Assembly (NCBI GenBank): GCA_963575745.1
Contig: CAUYUJ010003072.1
Coordinates: forward strand, 1 to 64,000
Direction: 5' to 3'
DNA from: Prorocentrum cordatum
Lineage: Eukaryota; Sar; Dinophyceae; Prorocentrales; Prorocentraceae
Length of the DNA: 64,000 nucleotides
Under the pieces are notes generated by a model. It was not told where the DNA came from, did no database searches, and saw only the letters and a list, made by a program, of their open reading frames with translations. Position numbers and translations under genes: made by a program. Positions 46,141 through 56,911 of the stretch are shown piece by piece; within the stretch, counting starts at the first letter, position 1, and each line of letters begins with the position of its first letter.

Positions 46141-47880
46141 ATGTGTACCTGCTCTGCAATGTTGTACAGCTCGGCGAGCTCGCTGAGTGCGTTGTCTGGT
46201 AGCCGTTGTAGGTCGGCTGGTCGAAGTCGGTCAGCTCCCAGAGCAGCATTGGCTTTGAGACGCTTGATGGCTTGTCGCACCTCGTGGTTGGTGATGGGTG
46301 GCAGCGGTCACTCCTGGATTCGTTCGACGATGCGGTGGAAGCACTCCTGCAGGCCGCCAATATTGGCATCTCCCTCGGGTGCCCAGAGTCGTCTCCAGGT
46401 GTCCACCTTGCTGTCAATCAGGTCCTTGGGGTGCATGATGGTGGCGCCGCGGTCCTTGGTGACCTCGGCGGGTTGTGGCTGAGGTCGTAATGCTCGATGT
46501 AATATACCTATGGCGTCGTCAGTGACCGCCCAGTCGCGAAAGTTGTAGATGGCACGTCGTATGGCTCGCTGCTGCGCTCGCCGTGCTAGTCGTGATGCTC
46601 TGGCTGCACCAGCGACGACCTGCTCAGCGCTCTGTTGCTGCATGTTGCCGAGGAAACCGAGCCACTGCGTCCAGCTGTAGCCGTCCTTGTCGTGGATGAC
46701 GTGAGCGGCTTGGCTGGGAGGCGATTCGAAGAGCCTCTCGATCCCTCTGAACAACTGCTGTAGCTGGAGGCGGCCGTTGCCTCGCGCCCTGTGCCTGTAG
46801 ATGCCCTGCAGCAGGGCGTGGAGCGTCGTCCACCACGTGCTGCTGTCGTCAGCAAGTGGAGAGATGCGTCGACGCTGCAGCTCTCGAACAACTTCAATCT
46901 GGTACTGCGGCCCCTCGGCGCGTGAAGTTCCGCTGGAGGGGATCTGGTGGCGTGCACAAGTGGAGGTCTCGACGGTCGTGGCCCACGCGCCGTGGAGTTG
47001 CCCAAGCTGCAGGGCGATGTCAGGCTTGAGCCTAAAGGCTGTGGAAGCAGCGGCAGCAGGGGCAGGCCGCGAGGCTTGCGGCGGCAAGACACTGATTTGT
47101 TGCCTGTGGGCGCTCCAGAACTCTGGGCTGATGTCGAACTCGGGGCTTCTAGTTCGGCGCGGAGGCTGGGTCCCCTGGCTTGCGCCAGGGTCGCTGGGGG
47201 GGGGGGGGGGGGGGGGGTTCTCAAGCTGGGCTGTCAAATTACTACCTGTTAAACTCGACTGTCTGACTGTGCTGGCTGAGAGGCATGGATGACTGTCACC
47301 AGAGGCAGAACCATGCAGAGAGAAGCCGTCCTTGTGCTGTTGTTGCAGCTCACCATCAGGGCGGGCGGCAGAACAAGCAAAGGCAGCAACATGAACATGT
47401 TCGCTGTGAGACTCAGTGTTGGGCGGTGCAAAGCGATGCTGACTGGATGGCAGGGCCTGGCACTCCAATGCTGAGCTTGGCGAACTGTCTTTTGTCTCGA
47501 CGCGGGCGGAGTTCGAAGCAGCAGCAGGCGCATGTGGGCTGAAACTGCTCTCATGAGCCCAGGGATCTTCTTCGTCAGAGCTGTCCGCGAGCTGGGATTC
47601 GGGCGCATCGCTGTCGGACGTTTCGCCAGCACTGGTGGACAATTCTGCAGGGTCATTGCCCTGAAAACCTTGAGTAAGCGTTTGAAAAAGTGTCTGCCTG
47701 TTAGCCTCTGTCTTGAGACGGGCAGCGATACGTCGCCGACAGATCTGCGGCAGGTCCGCGACAGCGACGCCGCGCGTTCCTGGGCGGGGTGGGCTCGTGG
47801 GCCCCTGTCGGGCCATGAATGGGCGATCGGGGGTCGATGCCTTCGCCCCTGGGCCGATCCCACCCTGACGCTGCCCCTGA
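46141..47880 (-). pseudogene. LINE region upstream of RT, and RT fingers
   Basis: The frame from about 47.8 kb encodes RRRIAARLKTEANRQTLFQT, a long Ser/Pro/Ala/Gln-rich section with a proline run at about 47195-47215 (a G-run on +), then HVIHDKDGYSWTQWLGFLGN and RAIYNFRDWAVTDDAIGILH. After the TGA at 46308 the same frame gives the pre-RT segment PITNHEVRQAIKRLKANAAL, then GADRLRPADLQRLPDNAL, which is the conserved K-x-x-x-A-x-G-x-D start of LINE RTs. It then shifts frame near 46130. Confidence 0.65.
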
Positions 47881-47902
47881 TGGGCTGACCACTCCCTGTG
47901 AC

Positions 47903-49116
47903 CTCCCCCCTTGGCCTCCACCGTGATCCGCCTGACGGCCTTCCGCACCAGCACGCGCCCGCCGGTGCGCTCGATCGTCGGGATGATGGTCCGCGCGAAT
48001 TCCTGGGATCCGCCGCGCGGATAGTAGCCGCCCCCCAGGTAGTGCATCGCCACGGTGGCGTGCGTGCAGATGTTGGCCGTGCCCGGGCGGTCCGTGCAGT
48101 TCCCGAACATGCCCAGGAGCACGGCCCGCAGGCGAGGGTCCGAGGAGAAGCGGCGGACCTCCTCTGCAGCGCTGCGCCGCAAGAAACCAAAGAACTTCCC
48201 CGATACCAAGCTGGAGATGAGGCGAGCCAACCAGACGGGACGCACCAATCGGGGAGACGTAAGACCCGGGTACGGGGGACTCGGAAATCCCCGACGAGGT
48301 CGTCAAACAAATGACGAGCCTGCATTTTGACGAGGCCTCCCGCTGCAGACATCCCACAAAACTCCTCCTCGTCAAAATCCGGGTCGCGGTCGTCAAAAAA
48401 CGATGGCGAACCCGAGTCCCGGCAAACCCGGGTCTTACGCTCCCCCGAACCAACTTCAGTTCGATGTACATGTCCGACTTCGAGACCTTCGTGAGGTGGT
48501 CCAGCCATTGCTCTACCGCCCCGCGCGATCCAGGAAATGCCGCCTCCAGCGCGCTGACGTACCCTTCACGCCCGGCAGGCACCTTCACGGCGGTCTCGGC
48601 CCCGTCTGGGCCTACGACGATGTCGTACACGTATCCATCCTCTTTGGAACCCATCTGTGCCCACTCTACTGGCCTGGCGCAGACGAGGTCCAGATATTTC
48701 TTGCGCTTTTCTACGTTGCCAGTGTAATGCAAACCGGTATCGAACTCAAACCCGTGGTCCTCGAACATGTGCGTACAGCCACCCGCAATGTAGTGCTGTT
48801 CGAGAACCAGGCAGCGCTGGCCCGCCCTGCTGAGGAGGCCCGCACAGGCCAGACCCCCAATGCCCGAGCCAATGACGATGACGTCCACATCCTCGATCTG
48901 TGCCTTCTTCTTCGTGTAGCCGTCCCGGTCCACCTTGTGCCCCGATTCCGTCCGGTCCCCGAGTGAGGCAAACCGGCCTTTCCTGTACCCACGGGGCAGG
49001 CACCTGTGGTGCTGGTACCTGAGAAACCAGTGGAACGCCCCGACCAGAACCGAGACTGCTCCTGCAACCGCGAGCGATCTCGAAGCCTGCTGGTAGCCAG
49101 CCTGCAAGGTCTGCAT
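47903..49116 (-). pseudogene. Retinol-saturase / carotenoid-isomerase-like FAD oxidoreductase, 5' part only
   Basis: Start chosen at the ATG 49114-49116. Residues 14-32 form a hydrophobic anchor (LAVAGAVSVLVGAFHWFL). Residues 78-88 carry the FAD dinucleotide-binding glycine motif (VIVIGSGIGG), followed by LVLEQHYIAGGCTHMFEDHG and FEFDTGLHYTGNV, characteristic of the RetSat/CrtISO/phytoene-desaturase-like family. The first coding block ends after about 221 residues at ELKL. A 200-bp TIR element (48249-48448) intervenes, then about 113 residues continue (VRPVWLARLISSLVSGKFFG, then NCTDRPGTANICTHATVAMH and GGYYPRGGSQEFARTIIPTI). The family is about 550-600 residues, so the C-terminal 40 percent is absent; a LINE occupies that position. 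Confidence 0.8.
48249..48448. mobile_element. Introner-like TIR element splitting the retinol-saturase-like exon, 200 bp
   Basis: The element starts TCGGGGAGACGTAAGACCCG and ends with the near complement (CGGGTCTTACGCTCCCCCGA); imperfect inverted repeats run for about 45 bases. It is flanked by a perfect 5-bp duplication ACCAA (48244-48248 and 48449-48453). Exact removal of the element plus one ACCAA joins the two coding blocks in frame (ELK-LVRPVWLAR on the minus strand); 205 bases is not a multiple of three, so retention breaks the gene. No GT-AG pair fits within the ambiguous junction window; a GT start is possible but the end would be TG. Confidence 0.85.
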
Positions 49117-49213
49117 GGAGCAACTCCGCGCAACTCCGATATAAACAAAGTCAGCCCCTCAACAAAAGCGAACGCTTCAACCAAACGGGCTCGTTCTCAG
49201 ACAACGCTTTCGG

Positions 49214-49235
49214 CTTGAGCCACACAAGCTACGGA
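49214..49235 (-). other. Diverged relic spliced leader upstream of the retinol-saturase-like gene
   Basis: On the minus strand these 22 bases begin TCCGTAGC and end TGGCTCAAG, matching the dinoflagellate spliced leader at about 18 of 22 positions (differences at leader positions 9-11 and 13). It lies about 98 bp upstream of the ATG, same strand. A 12-bp word TCTGAGAACGAG precedes it and recurs just downstream, where a second, weaker leader-like 15-mer (CCCGTTTGGTTGAAG) follows. Confidence 0.6.
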
Positions 49236-49829
49236 CTCGTTCTCAGATAAATTGTGACGGATCATGGTGAGGTTCACGCCCGACCATCCGACGACAAGTA
49301 TACCTCGGCACCTAACTATCAATCCTTGTCCGCTGCAACTGTGCAACTGATCCCGACTTCAATATGCTGCCCAGACTGCCCGCGAACTTCCTGTTGCCCT
49401 TCGTTCACCCCACGAGGCCAACAGATCCGCCCTCGGCATCGAGGAACAATTATGTTGATTTCGTCGTGCCTGGCCCACCAGGCCATCTGCCCACTTAATT
49501 ACCGAATCGCCCACCTACAGTCGGATCTAGGCCATAAAAAACATACTTGAAGAACATGAGACCCCCCCTCGGCCAAAACGAACATAACATCCAAGGGCAC
49601 CCTACCCAGGATGCACAGACACATTCAACAAAACGAAGAACACGAGGGTACCCTCCCCGAACCGAACTCGACCTTATACCTCGGTCCGATTGTACTTACC
49701 CACCCACCGAGCCACCGCTCCACCTTCCCACCCACCTGTGCCCCAGGAGCAGCATGCGAACAGATCGGGCGCGTTGCGGGGATGCTGGGCAGAAACAACA
49801 AAGCATATGCCTTTGCCGGAGGGGGTGGA
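49236..49829. other. Unrecognised stretch
   Basis: Unique sequence upstream of the retinol-saturase-like gene; no supported gene or RNA. Confidence 0.4.
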
Positions 49830-49832
49830 GGA

Positions 49833-49865
<33 letters not shown>

Positions 49866-49970
49866 TAGGAGTAGGAGGAGGAGGAGGAGGAGGAGAAGGA
49901 GGAGGAGGAGGAGGAGGAGGAGGAGGAGGAGGAGGAGGAGGAGGAGGAGGAGGAGGAGGAGGGGGAGTGG
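49830..49970 (+). repeat. (GGA)n polypurine array
   Basis: GGA triplets with three GTA interruptions for about 140 bases. Confidence 0.92.
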
Positions 49971-50084
49971 CGGCGCTAACTAAGACTCAGAAGTGACACA
50001 CACACCTGCCCACCCGTGTACGGCCAAGACCATGCTCGTGGACGCGCAGGCACAGCAGCGTGCGGGCAGACGACGCACAGCGTC

Positions 50085-52160
50085 ACACACACGCGCGCGG
50101 GCACACACACGCAGGCACTCAGACACAGACGCGCTGTCTATCACACACACACACACACACTGTTTCCTCCGACGCGCGAGGGAGGTCAAGCCGGCGGTCA
50201 AATGTGTGTGTGTGGGGGGCCAGCAACTAGAATTCGCGTCCTCGTGAAGCGCGTGGCAAAACTGAGCTCTCAGAAGCGCGCAATGGCGAACGTGAGCCGA
50301 AAGCTCACGCACACATGTTTTGGGCGTCGCGGCCGTGTGCGCAGCGACGCCGCATAGTCAACCAATACCAAACAACACACACACACGCACACGCACATAC
50401 ACACAGACACAAGCACAGACACACCGAATACACAAACACACACGCGCAACCACACAAACACACCGACTCACACAAACACTCAGACACACAAACACACAAG
50501 CACACACATAGACACACGACGGCACAGACACACAGACGCACATACATAATCGCACGCGTACCCACACAGACAGACACACACTCACACACAGCGGCACACA
50601 CAGACACACACACGCAGCCACACAAACACACACATACACACACTCGCAGACATGCACACGCATACACACAGACACACACGGACAGACAGACACACACACA
50701 CACACACAAAGGCACACACACACATAGACACACACAGACCCACACAGGCGCACACACACACACAGACACCCACGCACACGCACGCACACACACAAGCACA
50801 CGGACGCACACACACAGACGCACACACATAAGCACGCGCACACAGACGCACACACAGACGCATAAACAGAAGCACGCACAGGCGCACACACAGACGCACT
50901 CACAGACGCACACACACACACACCGACGCACGGACGCACACACACAGACGCACGCACATGCATGCACACAGACGCACGCACGCAGATGCAAACCCACAGG
51001 CGCACACTTTTGAATCGGCGGCGCAGGAGGGTCCTCAAGCGCGGGCAGCACATGGAAGTGCTAACTGCAATCGGGCATTGTCGAAGGCACAGTGTACGAA
51101 GCGTCGCACACTGAAACGTGCAGCAATGGGCGGTGTGTTGGGAGAACTGCACGTCCAACCGAGCCATGCAGCGGCCAGGAAGACGAGGAAATTCAACTCG
51201 AAATATACACAGACGCACACACAGACCCACACACACAGACCCACACAAACACACACAGACACCCACACAAACACATACACCGACACACACAGGCATACAC
51301 ACAGAGGCATACACACACGCAAACGCACACAGACACACACACACAGACACACGCACAGACACAAACGCACACACAGACACAGGCACACAACAACATACAC
51401 AGACGCACACACAGAGTCACACACACAGACGCACACAGACGCGCACAGACACACACGCAGCCACAAATTTTGGCGTCGCGGCCCCGCGCGCAGCGAAAGG
51501 GCGTAGCAATACGCACAGACACACGCAGCCACACATACAGGCACACACACACACACACTCAAAGGCACTCACCCAGACACACATACACAGACGCACACAG
51601 TCAAACACACACAGACACACACACACAGACACACACACACACAGGCACACACGCAGACACATATGCAGACGCGCACACACAAACACATACGCAGACACAC
51701 AAACGGACCCACAGACAGACCCACACACACAGACACACAAACATAATACACACACATATAGACACAGACTCACACACATACTCATACACACATACCTACC
51801 CACGCACACAGACACACACAGAGACACACGCAGATACACACAGACACACACACAGACACACATAGACACACACAGACACACACGCAGACATACACAGACA
51901 CACAGACAGACACACAGACACACAGACACACACAGACACAAACGCACACACACCCTCTCTCTCACACGCACACACGCGCGCACGTACACTCGAACGCTGT
52001 CAAACACATGCGCACGCCCGCGCAACCAACCACCATACACAAAGAATATATCCCTCCCTCCCCCTGTCTCGGCCACACGCACAAACGTACACCGCACACA
52101 ACACACGCATCGACACTTCACGCCACGCGCACGTGCTTACGCACACGCATACACCTGAGC
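50085..52160 (+). repeat. CA-rich cryptic microsatellite (ACACAGACG units), about 2 kb
   Basis: The + strand consists of CACA, CACAGACA, GACGCACA and CACACAAA words with almost no T over most of its length. A unique island (about 51003-51200) and short ones at about 50165-50370 and 51460-51510 interrupt it. Long frames such as His/Thr/Gln-rich or Cys/Val-rich products are artefacts. Confidence 0.93.
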
Positions 52161-52519
52161 ATTGTCTCAGTGTGGAGGGCTCAGGGTGAAATCCATATGG
52201 GCGACTGCATCTCGAAAACTAATTCGTCTTGTGGTTGGGTGGCTTTCCAGGGCGAGGCTTGTGTTGCGCAGCGGCCTGCACATTTGCAGCGTTGCTCTCT
52301 GCTGCGACGTCGCTATCGCGCTCACGCGTGATGAGATACGATTGATGGCCCTCCCGAGCCAGTCTTTCCAATGAACTTTTGCCACCCGCCGATGTCGCGC
52401 GCGGGGTTGGTCTTGCCTCCACGGTTCCACGCGCAACGCACCTGAGAATGGCAAGCGGGCGCGAACTCTTCGACGCTCTCTCTGAGGACCTGCCCTCTGC
52501 CGCCGGCCCCCCGTCCCCG
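52161..52519. other. Unrecognised stretch
   Basis: Unique sequence; no supported gene. Confidence 0.4.
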
Positions 52520-52612
52520 ATTGGCTGGATGGCTGGCCCGCTGGTTGGCTAATTAGCTGGAAGACTGATTGTTCGGTTGGCTGGTTGGCTGGTTGGCTGG
52601 CCAGCTGACTCC
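52520..52612 (+). repeat. TTGGCTGG octamer minisatellite
   Basis: TTGGCTGG and near variants recur about eight times, densest at 52568-52605. Confidence 0.8.
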
Positions 52613-52804
52613 CTGGGACACTCGGGTCGGGCGAAAGGGGGGGATAGCAAAGGGGGGGCTTGAGAATCGGCTCACGTAGCTGATTTTCCCGGCGCCTCCT
52701 GGCGCCAGGGGCGGCCATGTATCGAAGAATGGGCCCCTCCGTGGGGCCGAAACCAGCTGCATGCAGCAGATTTCGTAACCCCCCCTTTCCCAATCCCCCC
52801 CTTT

Positions 52805-52935
52805 CATCCGGCCCGAGACACCGAGCACGCGACGGGCGCCCGCAGTGCACGAGCACGCGGCTGGCACCCGACGGGTGGACGAGCACGCGACCGGCGCCCT
52901 GGACAGGCGAACGAGCACGCGAATGTCTGGCGCCC
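52805..52935 (+). repeat. About 30-bp GAGCACGCG minisatellite, four copies
   Basis: CGAGCACGCGAC or a close variant starts near 52821, 52849, 52879 and 52911, each followed by a GG-GCCC-like word. Confidence 0.75.
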
Positions 52936-53018
52936 GACAGGTAGACCCAACGTTCTAGAAATGCTTTTTCGTGTTCTGGAACTTACCGCTTCTTTGTATG
53001 ACAATATTGGCGTTGTAT

Positions 53019-53190
53019 TCGGGGATGGACAGATCCCCCTTTAGCAAAACGTGGTCTAGTGAAAACGACCCGAGGCCCAAACCTGGCGGGCGCAAGCCTG
53101 GAAAATAACGGCCACGGCGCCCTCTCGAGAACCGAAAACGGACAATTCACTAATCGACGTGTCACTGTTGGGGGTTCTGTCCACCCCCGA
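53019..53190. mobile_element. MITE family 2 (TCGGGG ends), copy B, 172 bp
   Basis: Left end TCGGGGATGGACAGATCCCC and right end GGGGTTCTGTCCACCCCCGA are inverted repeats at about 18 of 20 positions. It is flanked by a perfect 5-bp duplication TGTAT (53014-53018 and 53191-53195). The interior is homologous to copy A at 38333-38503. It encodes no protein. Confidence 0.9.
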
Positions 53191-53195
53191 TGTAT

Positions 53196-53822
53196 TGTAT
53201 AACTTCTCTAACTTGTGTTAAGTGCTATGCTAGATTCTGGAGCTCCATCTTGCGCTCTAGGACTCCTCTCGTGCTTCTCAAGCGTACGCAGCATGTCGTT
53301 TGGTGTTCTAGAACTCGTTTCGCATTTCAAGAGCAGCCTATGGCCGTTCGGTGGGAAGAGCGTGCGACAAATTGCGGCACCGATAGCGAGGCGGCGGCGG
53401 GTGCCCTGGGTGGGGCACGGCGGGCTCAAGAAGAAGGTACACGCATGTTTGTGGAGCCACCGTGCCACTACTTGGCGACATGGGGGGGGCCTGGATAGAA
53501 AGAGGGCGACACGAATTGAAGTGCTGAAGACGGCGTTGGCGTGGTCGGGGGCCGAGTGCGCTGGATCTCAAAGGAGTGACGAAAGAACTCTTCGCCGTCT
53601 TTAGCGATTCGCACGGGCGGCTGGACGATGATATGGGAGTTGAGTGGGGCGGCGTGTGCAGGAGGAGGCGGCGCCAAAGGTGGGGATGGAGGCAGAAGCG
53701 GTGGTGCAGGAGGTGGAGAAAGGAAGGATGGAAGGGAGGGGGGGGGAAGTTGGCGGATAGCGATGTTTTGGGACAACCTGCATTTGAGATTGCTCCTTCT
53801 GCCCTTCGCGTAAAGAGAACGC
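53196..53822. other. Unrecognised stretch
   Basis: Unique sequence between the MITE and the CA-rich array; no supported gene. Confidence 0.4.
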
Positions 53823-54556
53823 TCTGTGCACACACGCGCAAACACGACCACGCACACACGCCCACGCAGACACAAGCCCCCCAACCCACACACACAGACA
53901 CACACACACAGACACACACACACACAGACACAGACACAGACACAGACACAGACGCACGCCCACACGCCCACACAGCACACACACCACGCACACCACACAC
54001 ACCACACCCACTACACACAAACACAAACACACACAAACACACACACAAACACACACACACACAAACACCACACACCACACACACCACACACACACACCAC
54101 ACGCAGACACACACAGACATACAAGCACACAAAAACACACAAAACGCAAACACACAAACACACAAACACACAAACACGCGAACACACAGACACACAAAGA
54201 CACACACAATCACACAAACACACAAACACAAAAACACACAAGCACTCAAGCACACACGCACACAAACACACAGACACGCAAACACACAAACACAACACAC
54301 GCAAACACACAAACACACAGACAAACACAAACACACAGACAAACACAGGCAAACACACAGACACACAGACACACAGACACACACACACAGACACACAGAC
54401 ACACCGACACACAGACACACAGACATACAGACACACATACACACAAACACACACACACACACATACACGCACCCACACCCACACCCACACCCACACCCAC
54501 ATCCCCACACATACACGCACACGCACACGCGCACGCACACGCACAAGCACATGCAC

Positions 54557-54588
<32 letters not shown>

Positions 54589-54790
54589 GCACACGCACAC
54601 GCACACACACACACACGCGCACGCCAACACACACGCACTCGCACGCACACGCACACGCACGCGCACACGCACACGCACACGCACACGCACACGCACCCCC
54701 ACAAACACACACACACACCACACGCACAACACACAACACACAACACACACACACACACACGCACACATCGATGCACACGCTCGCACGCTC
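53823..54790 (+). repeat. CA-rich cryptic microsatellite, second array
   Basis: CACACAAACA, CACAGACA, ACACCAC and ACGCACACGC sub-blocks follow one another, suggesting successive local expansions of different short units. No gene is supported. Confidence 0.93.
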
Positions 54791-56229
54791 ACACAGATCG
54801 ATACGAACAGAAAGGCTGCGGGCAAACGACCGTTCTATCTGGCACGCTGCCGACAAGTGGAAGGCGTCGCAAATCGCTGGGGCCTCCGGAGGCTCAAACT
54901 CAGACTGCTGCGCACATTGCCCCCGGGGGCGGTGCGCGCCCGCCGCCGCCGCTTCGAGCCAGACGGCCGTGTGCAGCAGATCTCCGGCGGCCCCCGGCGG
55001 CTGCAGGTTGAGCCACAGCCTTCCTTCGGCTCGACAAGCTGCCAAAGTCTCGCTTGCCGTGCAGCCTGTGCGCACTGTCGCGCCTGACTGGCCACAACAT
55101 GGTGCATCAGCCCAACTGAATCCGCGCCAAAGTTTTGTTCCATGCCAAAGACGTCGCGTGTCTGAAATCCTTCCATGTCTGACTTGCGCCTCCATCGAAC
55201 GAATGACTGCAGCACGGACTGGACGCTGTCTTCACCGCACTAACGCGCACCATCCTGTCGAGAAGATGACTGACCATGGACCGCGGACACGATGTTCAAG
55301 CTGGTGTGCCCGCGCAACTCAATTGGTAGTGGGTCCGAAGTGCCTCCGCCAAATACCTCCACCAAAACAAGCCTTATGCGAACAACAAAACCGTGAAGAC
55401 AGCGAGTGTTGGCCAAGGATTCCCTGGAGGAAGGGAAGGAAAAAGAGGATCACTATGAATTTGTGATGCTGCCCCCATCGCTCCCGACCCAGGCCCCCCC
55501 CCCCCACATGCACTGCTACACGTACTCTTTTCGCCAAGGCGAGCGCCCCCTCGAAATGCCATCGCCCCACAAGGCTGCCATGCAGGCGGGAACCCCGTTG
55601 TAAAATGATCGCCGCACACCCGCACAAAAAATGCACATGTCAAACTGTATGATTTCAATGAAAAGTAGACGTCGGACAAGACGCCGCACGTTGTGCAACA
55701 AAGTGTCGGCCTCCATCCGTGTGGTTGTTGCACAGGTCGGTTCGTCGTATTGATCAGCAGTATACGAATACCAGTTTGACAAAGAGCCGCAATCCATCGC
55801 TGTCCCCCTGCTTCGCATACACACATATGTGTATTTATGTAGTGTGTGTAAGTGTACATGTTTACACACATACGTATATGTATGTGTGTGTATATATATA
55901 TGTACAAATATACTAGAACTACGCGCGCGTTGAAGTTCTAGTCCGCTCCGAAGACGTCATCCTCACCCTCAGCCTTTCTATCTCCACCCCACGCCCATGG
56001 CAGCCATGCAGTCCTGGAGATCACGCACGCGGGAATGGGGTCGTCGGCGTCGTCGGCGGCGTCGTCGTGGTCGCGGACAAGGTGGAAGGGGAAAAGATAA
56101 GGAAAGATGAGGAGGGGAGGGAGGGAACAAGGGAAGCACGGAGACAAGAAAAACACGAGGGGAGGGAACGCGAAAAGGAGGGATCAGCGGATGGGTACGG
56201 ATTCCTCTTGCCTCCTCATGTTTGCTCTT
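54791..56229. other. Unrecognised stretch
   Basis: Several short frames have ordinary composition (for example on minus, 55215 down to 54835) but no family is recognised. TA/GT-rich microsatellite sequence lies at 55815-55915. A segment at about 55319-55335 (CTCAATTGGTAGTGG) resembles a tRNA D-arm, but no tRNA fold follows. Confidence 0.4.
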
Positions 56230-56356
56230 CTCCTCCTCCTCCTCGTTCTCCTCATCCTCATCGTCTGCCTCCGCACCCCTCATCGTCCTCCTCCTTCGCT
56301 TCTTCTTCCTCTTCCTCGTCCTCGTCCTCGTCCTCCTCCTTCTCCTCCTCCTCCTC
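56230..56356 (+). repeat. (TCC)n-like polypyrimidine tract
   Basis: TCCTCC and TCGTCC words for about 125 bases. Confidence 0.85.
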
Positions 56357-56360
56357 GGAA

Positions 56361-56690
56361 TAGCGGCGGCAATCATGTTTCCGGAAGGCTCTCCCGGAAC
56401 ATGTAGTTTGGAGCGTGGTTGGGGCCCTTTGGAAGGCCTTGTGGCCTCCTGTGGGTGACTGAAAGAAGACGGTTGGAGTTTCGGCCAGCGAAGCAGACAT
56501 GCTGGAGAACCATCTTCTCCGAAGACTAGCGGCGGCAATCACGTTCCCGGAAGGCTCTCCAGGAACAGAATGGTTGCGGCCGTGTTGGGGCCTTCGTGGA
56601 GGCCTCTGTACGGCCTTTCTGGGGTGTCGAAGCTCATTATTGGGGCCGTCTTGGGGCTCCACGGCCGCCTGTAGACCCTTTTGGGGTGCC
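56361..56690 (+). repeat. 166-bp direct repeat, two copies
   Basis: TAGCGGCGGCAATCA starts at 56361 and 56527. Each copy continues CCGGAAGGCTCTCC and a GGTTGGGGCC / GTGTTGGGGCC word. GGGGCC-rich text beyond 56627 may be a partial third copy. Confidence 0.85.
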
Positions 56691-56911
56691 AGGGCTCGTT
56701 TGAAGGGTGGTTTTATTTCTTGCTCATACAGTGGCGACCTATAGTGGCACCTCAAGGTGCAATTTCGATCATCGTTTGTGTCTACTGCAATCCGTCTGGA
56801 CCTCAACAAAAAAGCGTGCCCGGCGAGAAGCGTGGCCAATTCAATGGCGGCCAACTGCGGCAGCCAACGCCACGTACATCATCTTTGACACAACGGTCAC
56901 GCACTTCACAG

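Larger units (their letters stand above)
43176..47880 (-). mobile_element. LINE (non-LTR retrotransposon) with RT, zinc motif and RNase H; damaged
   Basis: On the minus strand the order is an N-terminal Pro/Ser-rich region (47.8-46.3 kb), reverse transcriptase (46.3-44.8 kb), a CCHC-type zinc motif and RNase H (44.7-43.2 kb). An in-frame TGA at 46308-46310 separates RIQE from PLPPITNHEVRQAIKRLKAN, and frames change near 46130 and 44800. No endonuclease domain is visible upstream, so the copy is probably 5'-truncated. The 3' end carries a short palindrome (CACCCCACTTGGGGTG, about 43189-43204). The 5' side abuts the truncated retinol-saturase-like gene on the same strand. Confidence 0.82.

Noticed and set aside
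47700-48250. Single 646-codon minus-strand ORF joining retinol-saturase-like and LINE sequence as a true fusion gene
   Set aside because: The upstream half lacks a proper start and its first 100 residues belong to the oxidoreductase exon; the open frame across the junction seems accidental.
55300-55375. Possible tRNA (CTCAATTGGTAGTGG resembles a D-arm)
   Set aside because: No acceptor, anticodon or T-arm pairing could be found around it.
50305-55466. His/Thr/Gln-rich and Cys/Val-rich frames in the CA arrays
   Set aside because: Translation of dinucleotide-like repeats; no non-repetitive domain.
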